Positions 61,818 to 64,000 of a stretch of 64,000 nucleotides of DNA are shown here, piece by piece (within the stretch, counting starts at the first letter, position 1; each line of letters begins with the position of its first letter). The notes below the pieces were generated by a model, which was given only the letters and a program-made list of their open reading frames with translations, searched no databases and was not told the DNA's origin. Both the position numbers and the translations under genes were made by a program. The stretch comes from Lachnospiraceae bacterium (GTDB lineage: Bacteria; Bacillota; Clostridia; Lachnospirales; Lachnospiraceae). The DNA is taken from assembly GCA_021772075.1 (NCBI GenBank), contig JAETNQ010000008.1:1-64000 (forward strand). Reading direction: 5' to 3'.

Positions 61818-64000
61818 ATGTATCAAAAAGTATCGCCCGATCTCAATTTTGTGGAGAGGGAAAAACAGACGGAAAAGTTTTGGAAGGATGAGGATATTTT
61901 TGCAAAAAGTATGGAAAACCGCAAGGACGGGCCGACCTATACTTTTTATGACGGGCCTCCGACGGCGAACGGAAAGCCGCATATCGGGCATGTGCTGACC
62001 CGCGTGATCAAGGATATGATTCCGAGGTACCGCACGATGAAAGGCTATATGGTGCCGAGAAAAGCCGGTTGGGATACCCACGGGCTTCCGGTGGAACTGG
62101 AAGTGGAGCGGGAACTCGGGCTGGACGGAAAGGAGCAGATCGAAGAATACGGGCTGGATCCGTTTATTTCCAAATGCAAGGAAAGCGTATGGAAATATAA
62201 AGGCATGTGGGAAGATTTTTCCGGCACGGTAGGTTTTTGGGCGGATATGGATGATCCTTATGTAACTTATCATGACGATTATATCGAATCCGAATGGTGG
62301 GCTTTGAAACAGATCTGGGATAAGGGGCTGTTATATAAAGGGTTTAAGATCGTGCCCTATTGTCCTCGCTGCGGAACGCCGCTTTCCTCCCATGAAGTAG
62401 CACAGGGGTATAAGGATGTGAAGGAACGTTCGGCTATCGCCCGTTTTAAGGTGAAGGGGGAGGATGCTTATATCCTGGCATGGACGACTACGCCTTGGAC
62501 CCTGCCTTCCAACGTGGCGCTCTGCGTGAATCCCGACGAAACCTATGCGAAGGTAAAAGCAGGAGACGGACAGGTTTATTATATGGCGGAAGCTTTGCTG
62601 GATACAGTGCTCGGGAAGCTGGGGGATGAGGAAAAAGGCATCCCCGCTTATGAGGTATTGGAACGGTATACGGGCAAAGAACTGGAATATAAGGAATATG
62701 AACCGTTATTCGATTATGCGGTGGAATTATGCGAAAAGCAGCGCAAAAAGGCATATTATGTGACATGTGATACCTATGTCACACTGACTGACGGTACCGG
62801 CGTCGTTCACATTGCTCCTGCATTCGGTGAAGACGATGCCAACGTGGGAAGAAATTACAATCTGCCTTTTGTGCAGCTGGTGGATGCAAAAGGAGAAATG
62901 ACAAAAGAGACAGATTATGAGGGCGTATTCTGCAAAAAGGCAGATCCGATGATTCTGGCGGATCTGGAAAAGAAAGGGCTTTTGTTTGACGCGCCCAAAT
63001 TTGAACACAGTTATCCTCATTGCTGGCGCTGCGATACTCCTTTGATCTATTATGCCCGCGAATCGTGGTTCATTAAGATGACGGCGGTGAAAGAGGATTT
63101 GATCCGCAATAACAATACGATTCATTGGATTCCGGAATCGATTGGGAAGGGACGTTTTGGGGACTGGCTGGAGAATATCCAGGATTGGGGCATTTCGAGG
63201 AACCGTTATTGGGGAACGCCTCTGAATATATGGGAATGTCCGGCTTGTGGAAAGATGCATTCCATCGGCAGCAGGGAAGAATTGGAAAAGATGAGCGGCA
63301 ACGAGGCGGCGCGCACGGTAGAGCTGCACAGACCCTATATCGATGAGATTACGATCCGGTGTCCGGAGTGCGGCGGCACGATGAAACGTGTGCCGGAGGT
63401 GATCGACTGCTGGTTTGATTCGGGAGCGATGCCTTTCGCGCAGCACCATTATCCGTTTGAAAATAAGGAACTGTTCGATCAGCAGTATCCGGCTCAGTTT
63501 ATTTCCGAGGCGGTAGATCAGACAAGGGGATGGTTTTACTCGCTGCTGGCGGAGTCCACGCTGCTTTTCAATAATTCCTGCTTCGAGAATGTTATTGTGC
63601 TGGGGCATATCCAGGATGAGAAGGGGCAGAAGATGAGCAAGTCCAAGGGGAATGCGGTGGATCCTTTCGAAGCGCTGGCTACTTATGGCGCGGATGCGAT
63701 CCGTTGGTATTTCTATATCAATTCCGCGCCTTGGCTTCCGAACCGTTTCCACGGCAAGGCTGTCCAGGAAGGACAGCGGAAATTTATGGGAACCTTATGG
63801 AACACTTATGCGTTCTTTGTGCTTTATGCAAATATCGATGATTTTGATGCGACAAAGTATAAACTGGAATATGACAAGCTCCCCGTTATGGATAAATGGC
63901 TGCTTTCCAAGTTAAATACGCTGGTAAAGGAAGTGGACAGCGATCTGGAAAATTACCGGATTCCAGAGGCGGCAAGGGCTTTGGACGGCTTTGTGGATGA
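61818..64000 (+). CDS. ileS: Isoleucyl-tRNA synthetase (type 2), cut by window end
   Basis: Class I aminoacyl-tRNA synthetase; 727 codons are visible and the C-terminal tRNA-binding part is missing beyond the edge. The HIGH motif is in PPTANGKPHIGHVLTRV and the KMSKS motif in EKGQKMSKSKGNAVDP. The editing domain contains WTTTPWTLPSN. Details such as YKGFKIVPYCPRCGTPLSSHE place it in the eukaryote-like type 2 group, which is generally less sensitive to mupirocin than type 1. Zinc-type cysteine pairs CPACG and CPECG are present. ATG 61818 follows AAAGGATG. It is absent from the ORF track because it has no stop in the window. Confidence 0.93.
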   Translation, partial: MYQKVSPDLNFVEREKQTEKFWKDEDIFAKSMENRKDGPTYTFYDGPPTANGKPHIGHVLTRVIKDMIPRYRTMKGYMVPRKAGWDTHGLPVELEVERELGLDGKEQIEEYGLDPFISKCKESVWKYKGMWEDFSGTVGFWADMDDPYVTYHDDYIESEWWALKQIWDKGLLYKGFKIVPYCPRCGTPLSSHEVAQGYKDVKERSAIARFKVKGEDAYILAWTTTPWTLPSNVALCVNPDETYAKVKAGDGQVYYMAEALLDTVLGKLGDEEKGIPAYEVLERYTGKELEYKEYEPLFDYAVELCEKQRKKAYYVTCDTYVTLTDGTGVVHIAPAFGEDDANVGRNYNLPFVQLVDAKGEMTKETDYEGVFCKKADPMILADLEKKGLLFDAPKFEHSYPHCWRCDTPLIYYARESWFIKMTAVKEDLIRNNNTIHWIPESIGKGRFGDWLENIQDWGISRNRYWGTPLNIWECPACGKMHSIGSREELEKMSGNEAARTVELHRPYIDEITIRCPECGGTMKRVPEVIDCWFDSGAMPFAQHHYPFENKELFDQQYPAQFISEAVDQTRGWFYSLLAESTLLFNNSCFENVIVLGHIQDEKGQKMSKSKGNAVDPFEALATYGADAIRWYFYINSAPWLPNRFHGKAVQEGQRKFMGTLWNTYAFFVLYANIDDFDATKYKLEYDKLPVMDKWLLSKLNTLVKEVDSDLENYRIPEAARALDGFVD

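Overview
The window looks like chromosomal DNA of a spore-forming gut Clostridium relative, most likely a Lachnospiraceae member. Supporting signs are spoVG, spoVT, TelA/XpaC, a DnaD/DnaI-type primosome pair, the glgC-glgD pair, an Ile T-box in front of a type-2 ileS, SipW-type secretion and strong AGGAGG ribosome binding sites. No rRNA or tRNA gene and no CRISPR array was seen.

Positions 1-9.6 kb look acquired and are visibly more AT-rich than the rest. A leftward tyrosine recombinase gene (1948 to 348) is split by a 668-nt ORF-less group II intron (497-1164). Its reading frame is restored exactly if the intron is removed. Next to it lies a 1.7-kb segment (2049-3745) bounded by perfect 37-bp inverted repeats, each carrying a ribosome binding site, ATG and two further codons. 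The segment holds a complete pentapeptide-repeat gene with its own terminator. This is the architecture of an invertible switch. Immediately downstream is a tightly packed six-gene operon (3770-9552): radical SAM enzyme, BtrH-like protein, LysA/BtrK-like PLP decarboxylase, acyl carrier protein, adenylating ligase and a second BtrH-like protein. It appears to be a small ACP-bound amino-acid pathway of unknown product.

Positions 9.6-30.7 kb hold one long rightward operon: an HD-GYP protein, five membrane-anchored or SipW-type extracellular subunits, a membrane-anchored McrB-like AAA+ ATPase, a DUF2357-like partner, a SipW signal peptidase and a ~3,980-residue secreted GLUG-repeat protein. I read it as a surface-fibre or matrix system with an unusual AAA+ component. 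A GGDEF/EAL protein with degenerate motifs lies convergently at its end, so cyclic-di-GMP-related proteins bracket the locus.

Positions 30.8-64 kb are mostly housekeeping. Leftward are the EAL protein, prs, dnaI-like and dnaD-like genes and murC, with a cluster of DnaA-box-like sites between dnaD and murC. Rightward are glgC-glgD, spoVG, pth, mfd, xpaC-telA, an SPL-like radical SAM gene, an amidase and spoVT. degV and pncB then run leftward. A ROK-regulated operon (repressor, BadF/GlcNAc-type kinase, ribose-type ABC transporter, YhfX-like PLP enzyme) sits behind a consensus promoter with a perfect palindromic operator. An unknown secreted acidic protein and a T-box-controlled ileS (cut by the window end) finish the region.

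Two families of structured intergenic elements are each present twice (48503/61188 and 40532/61716). In both, the stems differ between copies with compensating changes while loop sequences stay fixed.
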